Program-made: the position numbers and the translations under genes
Shown: positions 35,801-45,900 of the stretch, in pieces
Layout: each line of letters starts with the position of its first letter
Position numbering within the stretch: the first letter of the stretch is position 1
Source of the DNA: Enoplolaimus lenunculus
Taxonomy: Eukaryota; Nematoda; Enoplea; Enoplida; Thoracostomopsidae
DNA length: 64,000 nucleotides
Direction of reading: 5' to 3'
Assembly: GCA_030248215.1 (NCBI GenBank)
Contig: JASANG010001458.1
Location: 186,001-250,000, forward strand
Notes under the pieces: model-generated
What the model saw: the letters and a program-made list of their open reading frames with translations, nothing else
The model's database searches: none
What the model was told of the DNA's origin: nothing

Positions 35801-38366
35801 TTACTCCGATTGCATCCTGATTAAAATCCCTCGGAAAACGGTAAACCTCACAAAGTAGCATGGGTCCAAACTAAAGTATCATAAATGTGAAAGTATTAAA
35901 ATGTGAAAATACCAACTAACTTCTGCTAAAACATCCGAGCATATACCCGGAAGTAAAATACTCGACTGATACTTTTCGCTGAGTTCGTTCGTAAACATCG
36001 ATCTAAAAAATGCGCTTCTGCCCGATAAGATTGGTTTATGAACCTGAAGCAGAAACCTTTGACGCGTTTTCGTTTTTAATACCAAAAATTGATAGTAAAA
36101 ATAACGGAAACGGATATCCGGTTAAATCCTGTTGTTGTGTATCGTTATGTTTATTGCAGAGTAAACCTCCAGATTCTGTTTAGAACTTACAGAAAATGTT
36201 TATTGCAGACTCCATCTGCCAATAAACATTTTCTGTAAGTTCTAAACAGAATCTTGAGGTTTACATAAAAGCGAATATCACCAGTATGACCATCCCCTTG
36301 TTGGTAAATTGCGGGGTTCATACTTCAAGGGGCGTCCAGGTTTCTGGTGGGTCCATAAAAGAGTAGTTTTAGAGTCTGGATTACATTTTTTGCTTAGGCT
36401 TAGGCTTAGAAATACGCTTAATCAACTGTTACGCCCCTTAAAGTAACGTAGGCCAATTGCTGAATAAAAGTCCACACAATAAAGCTATTGAAGTTGAGCC
36501 TATACAAAATCCTAAGCCCAGCTGAAAACCAAAGGCCGACGATAGTGTCAGTCCCGGTGAAAACCAGGTCTTCAGAACTACTTATTTAAGCAGCTGGAAA
36601 CGCAGGCCTACAGGCCGGAGATCGAACTAGCGGCCTTAGGATTCCAAGTCAAACTCCCAACCACTGCGGCACGCAGTCCGCTTCTCCAACTGTTCGCATA
36701 CAGTGCACTGAACAATATTGCTGTACATCATGTCAAGCATGTCTTACATGCTTATACAAAGCACCTGTTGCCAGCTAGTAATAGGTCTTCAAAGATTCGA
36801 ATTACATCAGCTGTGGATACAGATTTCCGCACAGGAGCAGGATATATTAAACTAAAAAGTATGTTAACCCTTTCTCACATGAATATTTTCTATTTCCCCT
36901 GAGACCTACGTTTATGCTAGGATTCGAACTCCAGTGACTGGAGTGGAGGCGTATACCCTCACCACTCAGCTATAGGAGCTTGACGCTCGAGCCCGAGGGG
37001 GTTCTCAGGTCTTGTGGCGATTTAGTACTATGTATACGTGTTGCAATTGTTAAACACGTTGCGATATATACTATTTAACGTATATACACTGCGCTGAGTT
37101 GCCCATGGGCAACTCAATGTGGGAAGGGGTTAAATTTCAAAACTCAACGTTTACTAAGGGTGCAACTATAAATTTTAATGTCATCCGGCACCGTCCGTTG
37201 CCGTCCGCAGCCGTAAATTTATTGCCCGTCACAGTGTAATATCGTACACGATACGGTACGTACAGCGAAGGACGGAGCTAGACTTTAGGTAAACCGCCAC
37301 CGTAATTGTAAAGTTTATATACAAGACCTATTGCGACCTGGTAATAGGAGCTACACACATTTGAGAATGCGGACCTTTGTTCTGGGTTCTCAAATTTGTG
37401 TTGGTAGCACCCGTTTACTAGTTAGTGATATATGTTGTAATTGTAACTTTGGCCCATGCTTACTTTAAGAGGCGTCCAGGTTTGTGGTGGGTCTATAAAA
37501 GAGTACGTTTACATTCTAGATTACATTTCTTGCGTAGGCTTAGCCTTAATCTTAGGTTTAGAAACACATTTTTGCAACGCTTAGGCTTAGCCTTAATCTT
37601 AGGTTTAGAAACACATTTTTGCAACGCTTAGGCTTAGGCTTAGGAATACGCTTAATCTACTGTTACGCCCCTTAAAGTAACATTGGCCGTAACTTTTAAA
37701 CCAATGAATGGTGAGGTTTGACATTCGAACATTTTTCGCATTTGATTTCTCTTTATACTTCTTGTTTTAATTTTGACATTTGCTATTTTAACAGTTTGGC
37801 AGTTTGAAAAATTATCGCGAACCGCATTTGATTTGTCCTATACTTCTGTTCCAATTTTGATATCCACAATTGCAGGAGTTGATCAATTTTCAAACCAATC
37901 GCTAACTAGTAATAGGTGCACTGCAAAAATGTTGAGTCAAATTTACCTCCTCTGAAATAGGCTCTACGGGACTACACAAACTGAGTCAAATTCAACTCTG
38001 CCAAAGTAAAACGTGCCGCTAAGAGAGTTTGAATTTGACTCTGTCGGAGTCGAATTCGACTCAGTTTGTGTAGTTCCGTAGAGCCTATTTCGGAGGGAGT
38101 CAATTTGACTCACCATTTTTTTGCAGTATGCTAATACGTATTTGAGACGGAGTTAAATTCTGCCAAGGGTTGTTATCAAATCAATTTACCGGAAACACGG
38201 TTCCACAATCTGTCACAATGCTTGCATCCGTCAACTGGCCCTGTTGCCGCATATCGGCAAATATTGTTTGCGTTTGTGACGAAATATTAGAACTCAACTG
38301 CCGTTTTGGATGTGGACATTTCAACGCAGGTTGAAACGAAGCAGAAATGGACGTTACGTTCATCAT
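23883..38366 (-). CDS. KLHL10: KLHL10: kelch-like BTB-BACK Cul3 adaptor
   Basis: Eleven exons: 38366-38190, 36043-35921, 35273-35196, 33637-33418, 32983-32800, 31486-31245, 30171-29995, 27620-27504, 26565-26486, 25824-25609, 24170-23883. They total 1902 bases with all phases matching, giving 633 residues (human about 608). The BTB domain spans exons 1-3 (LTDASIVTDCGTVFP, HKPILSGRSAFFRSMF). BACK follows (PHIDDDNCFDVLRFADRY, EDRLNVCEEQIVWNSIVQW). Then come six kelch repeats, each with a GG pair and a Trp, for example AIGGWAVGSPTSIIECYD and YICGGFNGDQCLDTAERYDP. The RPRLP...AIGGW...GSPT block is diagnostic of KLHL10 among the kelch-like proteins I know. KLHL10 is a substrate receptor for Cul3 ubiquitin ligases, known in spermatids. 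The tail after the last kelch blade (EYIRSDREQFYFEKIKEKQK) is basic and unlike vertebrates. The ATG directly follows an in-frame TGA. Confidence 0.93.
24365..24572. mobile_element. CACTG-ended MITE, family B
   Basis: CACTGCAAAAAATGGTGAGT and ACTCACCATTTTTTGCAGTG at the ends, with CA on both flanks. The fold-back arms carry GACTCCCTCCAAAATAGGCT and its complement. Confidence 0.85.
25189..25439. mobile_element. CACTG-ended MITE, family A
   Basis: CACTGTAAATTCCACTGAAT and GGAATTTACAGTG ends, flanked by TA on both sides. The body is an imperfect fold-back built of TGAGTT and AACTCA words. Confidence 0.8.
25930..26137. mobile_element. CACTG-ended MITE, family A, left end missing
   Basis: Starts inside the element at the GAGTTAGGACTATCAGAACTC block and runs to GGAATTTACAGTG. 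It lies in the KLHL10 intron just beyond exon 10. Confidence 0.7.
26949..27200. mobile_element. CACTG-ended MITE, family A
   Basis: Left end altered to CTGCAAATTCC; right end GGATTTACAGTG. AACTCA/TGAGTT fold-back body. TTAGGC words flank it at about 26700-26780. Confidence 0.65.
27785..28046. mobile_element. CACTG-ended MITE, family A
   Basis: Left end slightly altered (ACTCTGTAAATTCCAGTGAG); right end GGAATTTACAGTG. Full-length internal fold-back including GAGTTAGGACTATCAGAACTC. Confidence 0.75.
28205..29025. repeat. Tandem array of 167-bp units derived from TTAGGC-core MITE
   Basis: The marker GGGCCCATGTAAAGATC recurs at 28322, 28489, 28656 and 28823, exactly 167 bases apart. Each unit has a GCTTAGGCTTAGG core, AACATTTACAAAATAATTTTTGG, and TTTTTCTGTGGCACTGCAAT with AGTAAGCTTAAGCTTT. 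The last unit passes into the CTGCTCCGCTCCTGTTCTTTACA end. It sits in the KLHL10 intron between exons 7 and 8. Confidence 0.9.
29329..29741. mobile_element. CCCGAATAA-ended MITE (family J)
   Basis: TGGTGACCCGAATAAGAGGG at one end and CCCCTGTTATTCGGGTTACT at the other form an inverted pair about 410 bases apart. A related, shorter copy begins at 55503. No coding capacity; superfamily not assigned. Confidence 0.65.
30259..30510. mobile_element. CACTG-ended MITE, family A
   Basis: CACTGTAAATTTCAATGAGT and GGAATTTACAGTG ends with TA on both flanks, fold-back body. Confidence 0.8.
31965..32765. mobile_element. TTAGGC-core MITE (family F) split by a family D insertion
   Basis: GTATAGAACAGGGCCGGAAC starts the host element and GGTCCGACCCTGTTCATTACA ends it. 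Between them lies the whole 677-base family D element at 32034-32710, so the F element is older. The right end abuts KLHL10 exon 5 (32800). Confidence 0.75.
32034..32710. mobile_element. TGCGG-ended element with 3-bp TSD (family D), nested copy
   Basis: TGCGGGGTTCACGTTATAAC and GTTGTAACGTGAACCCCGCA ends, flanked by TTA on both sides (32031-32033, 32711-32713). ATATCATATGATAT palindromes recur inside. It is closely similar along its whole length to 5277-5957, implying recent activity. Confidence 0.88.
33095..33300. mobile_element. CACTG-ended MITE, family A, internally shortened
   Basis: CACTGTAAATTCCAGTGAGT and GGAATTTACAGTG ends; about 50 bases shorter than full copies on the right side. 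Confidence 0.75.
33789..34037. mobile_element. CACTG-ended MITE, family A
   Basis: CACTTTAAATTTCAGTGAGT at the left. The right end stops at GGAATTTACA and passes directly into a TTAGGC-core element (GGGCGGCCCT to about 34175). Confidence 0.7.
34423..34681 (+). mobile_element. TTAA-flanked tRNA-like MITE (family C)
   Basis: TTAA at both ends, ACCCTTCTCACATGGAGTTG at the left, CATGTGATAAAGG at the right. The internal TATAGCTGAGTGGTGAT and GGAGTTCGAATCC boxes are intact. It lies in an intron of KLHL10, antisense to the gene. Confidence 0.8.
34939..35159. mobile_element. Fold-back MITE with TAGCACCT arms (family I)
   Basis: CATATTCTCAAATGCGTACA and its inverted counterpart CTACACACATTTGAGAATTC flank a core with CATCGGTTAGCGATA and CACCAACTGGTGATGG. 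Related copies: about 37318-37440 with 37680-37920, 41970-42150, 44421-44639, and fragments at 15445-15482 and 27655-27780. Confidence 0.6.
35505..35830. repeat. CCGGAA-rich element (family H)
   Basis: GTTTCGGCAATTTCGGTAGT, an AT-rich middle with GTATAACCAAACGATTTACG, then CACCTCCGGCTCCAGCCCCGG and a GATTGCATCCTG end. It aligns by eye along its length with 48560-48915, so the two are copies of one element. Confidence 0.6.
36161..36264. other. 104-bp near-perfect inverted repeat (hairpin)
   Basis: The first 45 bases (GTAAACCTCCAGATTCTGTT onward) are the reverse complement of the last 45 with one mismatch. Pairing continues through GCAGA and TCTGC with a one-base bulge, leaving a loop of about five bases. 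No coding frame. It lies in the first KLHL10 intron. It could be a hairpin RNA precursor or a recent inverted duplication. Confidence 0.85.
36325..36452. mobile_element. TTAGGC-core MITE (family F)
   Basis: CTTCAAGGGGCGTCCAGGTT and GTTACGCCCCTTAAAGTAAC ends around GCTTAGGCTTAGGC, in the reverse orientation to the copy at 290-425. Confidence 0.65.
36546..36780 (-). mobile_element. tRNA-derived SINE
   Basis: On the minus strand: tRNA-like head bounded by the complement of ACGCAGTCCGC, B box in the complement of GAGATCGAACTAGC, and the tail end GTCAGTCCCGGTGAAAACC. More diverged than 7468-7655. Confidence 0.65.
36864..37133 (-). mobile_element. TTAA-flanked tRNA-like MITE (family C)
   Basis: Reverse orientation: TTAACCCTTTCTCACATGAA at the left and ATGTGGGAAGGGGTTAA at the right, TTAA on both sides. 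B box GGATTCGAACTCCAG and A box CACTCAGCTATAGG are readable. On this strand the Pol III module is sense to KLHL10. Confidence 0.8.
37153..37310. repeat. GC-rich family K fragment (CCGTCCG words)
   Basis: Starts ACTAAGGGTGCAACTATAAA and carries CCGGCACCGTCCGTTGCCGTC, resembling the minisatellite-bearing element at 49975-50661. Confidence 0.45.
37448..37690. mobile_element. TTAGGC-core MITE (family F) with duplicated core
   Basis: TACTTTAAGAGGCGTCCAGG and GTTACGCCCCTTAAAGTAAC ends. Inside, a unit of about 57 bases containing GGCTTAGCCTTAATCTTAGG and AAACACATTTTTGCAACGC is repeated twice in tandem. Confidence 0.65.
37919..38128. mobile_element. CACTG-ended MITE, family B
   Basis: CACTGCAAAAATGTTGAGTC and ACCATTTTTTTGCAGTA ends, flanked by TG on both sides. 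It lies 62 bases from KLHL10 exon 1, in the first intron. Confidence 0.8.
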
Positions 38367-38569
38367 TCAACCATAAGACATGAAAGCAACGATGCTGGTG
38401 TTGTTGGTCGTGTCATTGCTGAGCGCTTGGAACTGCTGACACAGGTTTCTAATGCGAATTCAAATAATGTCGAGTAAGCGCTGGTGCTTATTAGCAGTGA
38501 AATATAATGAGTGAATTTAAACTTAAATCGTTCCATGAGCAGAACTATTTTGTGACGTGGGTCGACATG

Positions 38570-38759
38570 CACTGCAATAAATGGTGAGTCAAATTGACTC
38601 TCTCCGAAATAGGCTATTCTTGGCAACGCAAACTGAGTCAAAATTCGACTCCGCCACAGACAAATTCGACTCAATTTGACTCTGGTTTGACTCAGTTTGT
38701 GTAGTCCGGAAAAGCCTTTTTTCGGAGAGAGTCAATTTGACTGACAATTTTTTGCAGTG
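38570..38759. mobile_element. CACTG-ended MITE, family B
   Basis: CACTGCAATAAATGGTGAGT and ACAATTTTTTGCAGTG ends with TG on both flanks. It lies about 200 bases upstream of the KLHL10 start codon, so it is in or next to the promoter. Confidence 0.8.
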
Positions 38760-39185
38760 TGTATGTCGTCAGGGCTGTAGCCAGTTCACCATGGGGCTAA
38801 ACATTTTTCAGGAGAGGCATACAAGGTTATTCGATGACTTGCAAGCAAGGTTTGAAATTTCTAGGTGGGGCAAAACTTTTTCAGAAGAGGCTAAGCTATT
38901 TCTGGCTACAAGTTCGAATAACATGGTTGTGGTACCGTTATGTTGAGCGTAATTGACTAAGGAACTGTTTGATTTTCTCAATTTAGTTAAAGTTAACTGC
39001 AGGGTAGAAAGGTACGTCCCGTACCAAATGTGGAGCCATCAAAATGATACCCGTGTGTGGACAAACCCTGAATATGATTAAGAAAAAATTCAGCTGATTA
39101 GTATTACGAACTATGCTAATTATAGGTGCCTGTCTACTAATTGTGAACCTAAACGTTATGCTAAATGTAAGCCTAAGCCTAAGGC

Positions 39186-39440
39186 TGCAATGTAAAATTA
39201 AATTCTAATTGGTTGATTAATCAACTCTGCTAGCGAGTTTACTTATTTATGCATTGTAGGCGATTACTCACTCTGAATTAATTGTAAATGTGAGTTGAGT
39301 TAATCCCGATTGAGTTGATATCAATTACTCCGAAAGAGTTGAATTTTCAACTCAGAATTCTGAGTTCTGATATTCCTAATTCAGCCTATAGTGATTCAAC
39401 TCATTCTGAATTTAAAATCAATTCACTGGAATTTACAGCG
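39186..39440. mobile_element. CACTG-ended MITE, family A, diverged
   Basis: Left end degraded (GCAATGTAAAATTAAATTCT); right end GGAATTTACAGCG. AACTCA/TGAGTT fold-back body. It lies between KLHL10 and the receptor gene, a stretch (38367-39911) in which I see no other gene. Confidence 0.6.
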
Positions 39441-39658
39441 TACACTTTCCCGTCTTTAGACCCAATTCCAAGTGACTCCCAGTGCGCAAACTCATAATTA
39501 TCATGAGCCAAAGTTAATATGAAATGTATTTTAATGTACGAACAGTATGCAACAAAATAAAGAATGTAGGCCAAAAACGCAACGTGCGCTGATACATTGT
39601 TTTATACACAGAATGTACCCAGTTGAAGACTCTTGTTGAATAGCTAGTATCGACTCTT

Positions 39659-39908
39659 CACTATAAATTTCAGTGAGTTGATTTTAACTCATATAGTTAA
39701 ATCACTCAGTCTGAGTTAGGACTATCAGAACTCAGAATTTTGAGTTTATTCAAATCATTCTGAGTTAATTAATCAACTCACCCAGAGTCAACTCAACTGA
39801 GAGTGAGAATCAGTTCAACTTAGACTGAGTTAATCTTTACTGATTTTAATTCAAAAATAACTAACTCGCTAGCTGAATTGATGAATAAACTCATTGAAAT
39901 TTACAGTG
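39659..39908. mobile_element. CACTG-ended MITE, family A, abutting the receptor stop codon
   Basis: CACTATAAATTTCAGTGAGT and GAAATTTACAGTG ends, TT on both flanks (39657-39658, 39909-39910). The receptor's TAG occupies 39912-39914, so the element begins three bases past the stop on the gene's strand and must supply the 3' UTR sequence. Confidence 0.85.
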
Positions 39909-39911
39909 TTG

Positions 39912-42900
39912 CTAGTACCAATCATTAAAGAAAAACAACACCAAAATCATCAATAACACAAACATATAGAAAATAAACGATATCAACTGAACGCGATTGA
40001 CCAAACGCGATGTATACCTATGCAAGTCTTGTTGCACTGCAACTCGATGCAACATTGTTTTAATATCTGACAATGCGTCTGATGCAGCTGCAAGTTCTGT
40101 GCGCAATTGCAATATTGATCCTGAATGTGTTGTTCTACTACACAAATGATGTTGTTGTTGCTGTTGTTGCAGGTGCTGTTGTTGTTGTTGTCCAATTGCG
40201 TAACTGTCATTTTGAAAATCGACCACCGGATGGTACGCAGTGCTGCCACTGGTCACTGACGCAGGCAACGTTTTTTCATTGGCTAATTTTGATGCATGCA
40301 TTTCACTGCGTATAGACTGATTGTCCAATGGGTGTCCAACTTGAGCGGGCGCTGTTGTGCTTTTTGATAATCGTTGTTGGGTGTCATCCGTTCGTTGGTC
40401 ATCGATGCTACTTGGTGAATACTGATTGGACGCTTGAGAATCGACTATGGTTTCATGGTATGGTTCCATAGCGCCATACTGTGTGGTACGTTGGGGACTT
40501 CCAGTTCGATATTTATCCGTGTTTTGGTTTTCGATGACACGAGCTCGGTATGACGAATGCCGGACGATTAATCGACGCTGAAATAATACAGCGATTTGCT
40601 GAAGTCCTAGTTTGGGAATAAATTGCCCAAACTCAAACGAGAGAGCCTCCTTGCAACCGGGGATACGGATCTATTGAATCCACGGGGTAAAACGAATCAA
40701 GACTGTTTCAGTTTCAAAAAACGTGCAGAAGAAATACCGAATTTTCTATTTCTAACATACAGTTGATGTGAAATGTAGTGAATAAAATTCAGCTAAAGCC
40801 CAATTCACACGTGCAAGCTTTTGCTGCAAAAACTTGCACGTGCAACTTACATGCGTAAGTTTGGTCACAAAGCATCTTTGAAGTTCTTGCAGCTGCAAAT
40901 TATTTACTGGAATTCATGCTATTGAATTTAATTCGCACCTGTGAACGCACTTGCAAATCGCTTAAATTTCTTGCACCTACAGTTTGATTGGTTAATTGGA
41001 ATGTTCCTTTGAACATACTTGCAGCTGTAAGTATTTTGTGCAAGTGGCAGTTGCAAGATTTCGCTACAAAAACTTGCACATGTGAACGGGACTTAATTTA
41101 GTCCGTGCATGATTTCTGTTTGTTCGTTCGTTTGTTCGTTTGTTTGCTTGTTTGATTGTTCGCTTATTTGTTTTTTGTTTGTTTGTTTGTCTGTTTGTTT
41201 GTTCGTTCGTTCGTTTGTTCCGTGTTTGTTTGTTTGCTTGCTTGTTTATTTATTTGTCTGTTTATTTATTTGTTTGTTTCTTTGTTTGTTCGCTTGTTTG
41301 TTTGCTTCCTTGCTTGTTTGCTTGTATGTTTGTTTATTTGTTTGTTTGTTCATTCGTTCGTTTGTTCTTTGTTTGTTTCTTTGCTTATAATCGGCATACC
41401 GGGTTTAATCCGCGACTGGTCACTTTTTTGCCATCACTATTATCATCAATTGCCAAAATGGCTTGACCAGTACAATTTACAGCACGTTGGGTCGGGCTGT
41501 TATAATCGTTCGCAAGCTGAATTAACACTTGAACTGCGCGGTCATCGCGATTGAAGCAACAAATTCGAAGGAACCATTTCAAATACCAACGATCAAAGGT
41601 CGCATGCCGCTCAACGACAACCAGAAATGACGTTGTTATTGTACTGGTTAGTATGAGCACCAATAAGCTGAGATAGTAAATGCCTAAAACCAAAGCCCGT
41701 ATTCTTAACCCCTTCTCACATTGAGTTGCGTATAGGCAACTTAGCGCAGCGTATATACGTTATATAATATATATCGCGCCGTGTTTAACAATTGCAACAC
41801 GTATACATAGTACTAAATCACCACAAGACTGAGAGCCCCCTCGGGCTCGAGCGTCAAGCTCCTATAGCTGAGTGGTGATAGTAAACGCCTCCCACTCCAG
41901 TCACTGGAGTTCGAATCCTAGCATAAAAGTAGGTCTCAGGGGAAGAACATATTCATGTGAGAAAGGGTTAAATGTGTGCAGCACCTATTACCACTTGGAG
42001 ATAGGTCTTGTAAGTTTCGAACCAGGAAATAGTGAGATTTGAAATTTAGCACATTATGTGAAAATTTTGATATTTGCAGTTGAAGCAGTTTGCTAGTTTG
42101 AAGACGTATTACTAACTGGTAATAGGTGCTATAGGCATTTGAGAATATGAGTTCACACTGTAAAAAATGGCGAGTCAAATTGACTCTCTCAGAAACAGGC
42201 GTTTCCTGACTACACAAGCTGAGTCAAATTTGACTCCGCCAGAGTTAAATTCGATTCACTGTTGACTCTGGTGGAGTCAAATTTGACTCAGTTTGTGTAG
42301 TCAGAAAAATCCTGTTTCCGAGAGAGTCAATTTGACTCCCCATTTTTTACAGTGCAGGACCGAAACCATCATATTATTGCAAGATGGATGAACGACGTCA
42401 TGAAACAAAACCGCCGAAGTTTTCAAATGCGTCTGAAATCTCGCTCGCTTCGCACGCGAGTTTGGGGGCCCTACCCCTGTCTACTCCGGCACTGGTTGGC
42501 GGTTAGTGCTGAATCCAAATATTTTTGATGGAGATCCAACCGAATATATCGAAAATCCATGTCGAGCGAAGCGAGCGAGAAGCCAAACGCAAATATGGCA
42601 CTAAATAATTTATTGAGGTTGGCTCCGTCGTTTGTGGTACGAAACCCTGCTTAAGATGGTTATGGCTTGGTCGCCCACAGACGGATTTAGCACCTACCAC
42701 CAATTTGCGATTAGTCATTTAACTTTTGAACCAATGAATTATGAGTGTCCAGATGAACAGTGCTTGTTTGATTTAGTTTACCTTGCGACGATATCAGTAA
42801 TTTCAGAAACCTGAAGCTCATACAGTTTGCTTGTCAGAAAACAACGTTATGACCAGAAGAGGGGGGCAATGGACCTTGCTCCCCCACAATGGTTTGAAAT

Positions 42901-45900
42901 AAATTAACTTCGATTTGTAAATATGTCTTCCAAAACACCAGTTGAATTAGGCACAAATTGTAAACACATTTGTTATGGCCCTTGTTAAACCAAATCCTAG
43001 CACGCCAACGTGTGAATTACTAACTGGCAAAAGATGATACACACTACTGAACAAAACGGATCAATATGGAGCTAACCTAAAAGCGGTACACCGCTAAACG
43101 ATCCACGTTTTCCAGGGATACTTTGAGTTGAAAATTTAGGCAACGTATCCGATACACCGACTAACAGGACGGACATCGACAACAGGGTCAACAGGCCGAC
43201 TTGAAATTTTGCGTCTCGGACTGGTCGGCTCGTCCCTGGACTATGAAACGCAACAATGGCAACAAACGTGATCAACGCAGCAGGGATTACCTGAAAGATA
43301 AAAACATTGGTAAAATTAGCAACACTGCAACAGACAAAGATGTTCCATAGAAATTGTGAAGTCAGTTTTACAATAAATGGAAAATAAGTAATAGTTGTAG
43401 CACGGCTTATATTGCGATAAATAATCTACAACTGTATAATTATTGTAAGTCGGCTTTCTTAGCTACACTGCAAAAAATGGTGAGTCAAATTGACTGTCTC
43501 CGGTAGATAGGCTTTTCCGGACTACGCAAACAGAGTCAAAATTCGACTCCGCCCGAGTGAAATTCGACTAACTGAGCCGCTTAGTGAATCGAATTTGACT
43601 CAGTTTGTGTAGTCCAGAAAAGCCTATTTCGGAGAGAGTCAATTTGGCTCATCACGCGGCTACCGCCCTCACTAGTCTCCCTAGTTGAACCGACACTTCG
43701 GGGGTGACAAAACGGATCTGCCGTGCGATTTCGAAAAACCGTATCCTTCAGTCCAATACTGGATAGACACCTCGAATTGGGTCAAGCATTGCGTTATTCA
43801 CACTTATTTGGCTTCGGGCTCTCTTTGCTCGCGAGTTTTTTTTTCGACCATTTTATTTATTACGCCTTTATGTATGAGTCAATTGCTTTTTGAGTATGCT
43901 GCTGCATCGTTGGTTGATACCTCATAAAAGGACCGTATATCGCAGGCTGTGAGGGACTCACATCCTATTTAAGCCCAGGTCAACGCCTACAGGCGTCTAA
44001 TTACTGGTTGATGGCTTCTTACCAAAATGAACACATAATAAAACGGCTGCCGACTCATGCTCAATTCTAACTCCAACGCTCCGAATGGACGTCCACGATA
44101 CGTCCTTGAGCGGACTTTACGTGTAAATGTACAATTATTCAACACCCATTCTTGATTGTCGTAAAATTCGTCTAAATTAATTTCAGGGACCGGATGAACG
44201 TCCAGCGTTTGTGACGAATGGACCAACGAACCGAAATGTAAATAGCAAACTTGTGAATCGAATGGAAACTTTTTGACGTTGTACGGACACAGAGAATTCG
44301 CGGTAAAACTTGTGAAAAACGTGACGTCACCGCTGCTTGCGACGAGGACTTCGAGGTATTCGTGCGGGATGGACATTGTTTCGCTGTCTACGCTAAAATT
44401 AATTACAAATTGCAATCAATGCATGTATTCTCAAATGTGTGTAGCATCTGTCATCAGGTTGGTGATAGGTTTTGTAACTTTGGAACCAGGGAATGCTGAG
44501 GCTCAAAATTCAGCACATTTTTGCATATGATTCGCATACTCATGTACCAATTTTGAGTTCATCAATTGCAACAGTTAGTGAGTTTGAAAACGTATTACTA
44601 ACTGATGATAGTTGTTATACACATTTGAAAATATGGGCGCAAAATTCAATTATGTTAGTGTTAAACACTGACATTCAAACATTAAGTTGCTATAAAATTT
44701 TACAATTATTCTAAAACATTGCAGGATATAAACGGATAGTAAAATTAACAGAAACGGATAGTGGTCGAAATAACGGAAACGGAAAACGAATATCGAAGTG
44801 TAAAAGATTCAAAACTGTTTTATTTTTCAGTCAACACAATTGAGACGTGCACATATTTAACAGGCTTTCTAAAATTTTAAACAAAAAATACCGGATACAG
44901 TTAAATTTTTTAGGATTTTGGTTGAATTTGGTAATTTTTATTTCATTTCGAACAATTGCAGATTTAGGAATTGCGAGATATGTACACGTGATTTATAACA
45001 AAACTTTGACCGTAAACATAGCAGAAATTTCGGTATTTGTATAACGGAAACGGAAACCGATTTTTACCGGAAACGGAAACAGAAACTAAATTCCTGTTCA
45101 CCTTGAAACCTTGCGATCGAAGCAAGCGATAGGTGTAGACGTAATTTTAGTATGGAATCACCTCGAAATGATCAAAAAACGTGTTTTGGTTCATAGATCG
45201 ATGTCGTAGATCCTGCAGCCACCGATGCTTACGCGCCTGATCCTTTTAATTTACACCCTGTCATAAACATTCAGCTGAAATTTGAGCACTTGTTCGCCTA
45301 AGCCTAAGCCTAAGCCTTAGCCTGAGGCTAAGCCTAAGCCTAAGCCTAAGCCTAAGCCTTAGCCTAAGCCTAAGCCTAAGCCTTACCCTAAGCCTAAGCC
45401 TAAGCCTAAGCCCAAGCCTAAGTCTAAGCCTAAGCGTAAGCCTAAGCCTAAGCCTAAACCTAAGCCTAAGCCTATGCCTAATCGAAGCCTAAGCCTAAGC
45501 CTAAGCCTAGTTCAATCGACAGAAGTATTAAAATATAATATTTCTCTAATGATAGAATGCCCCAAGTTCTGTAAAATTCTTCAAATTGTCCAATTTTGAC
45601 AAACGTACCCAATGTGTGATTTTACCTGTAATATACTGTTAGCTCAGGGGTCCACACAGTGGATGCTGGCAAATATATCGAAGTTACTCCTTCGAATTCT
45701 CCTGGTTTCCATTGCAAATACGAATCTTTCCAAGACTAAAATATAATACCACTAATACATTGTTGCACTACTTTTCAAGTGCACCTTGCTAATTATATTT
45801 GTTAAATGTAAGAAATTTTTTCTTAAATATCAGATATATTGAGTGTAGTGTTTTTAAATGTTTTTCGTCCAAGGGGGCCTATAAAACCTATTAGATGATA

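Noticed and set aside
38363-38674. 103-codon minus-strand frame upstream of KLHL10
   Set aside because: Most of it is family B MITE sequence and promoter-proximal DNA; no splice link to KLHL10.
41109-41554. Three Cys/Leu/Phe-rich frames of 93-132 codons
   Set aside because: They read through the GTTT tetranucleotide tract, and one then runs antisense through a receptor exon.
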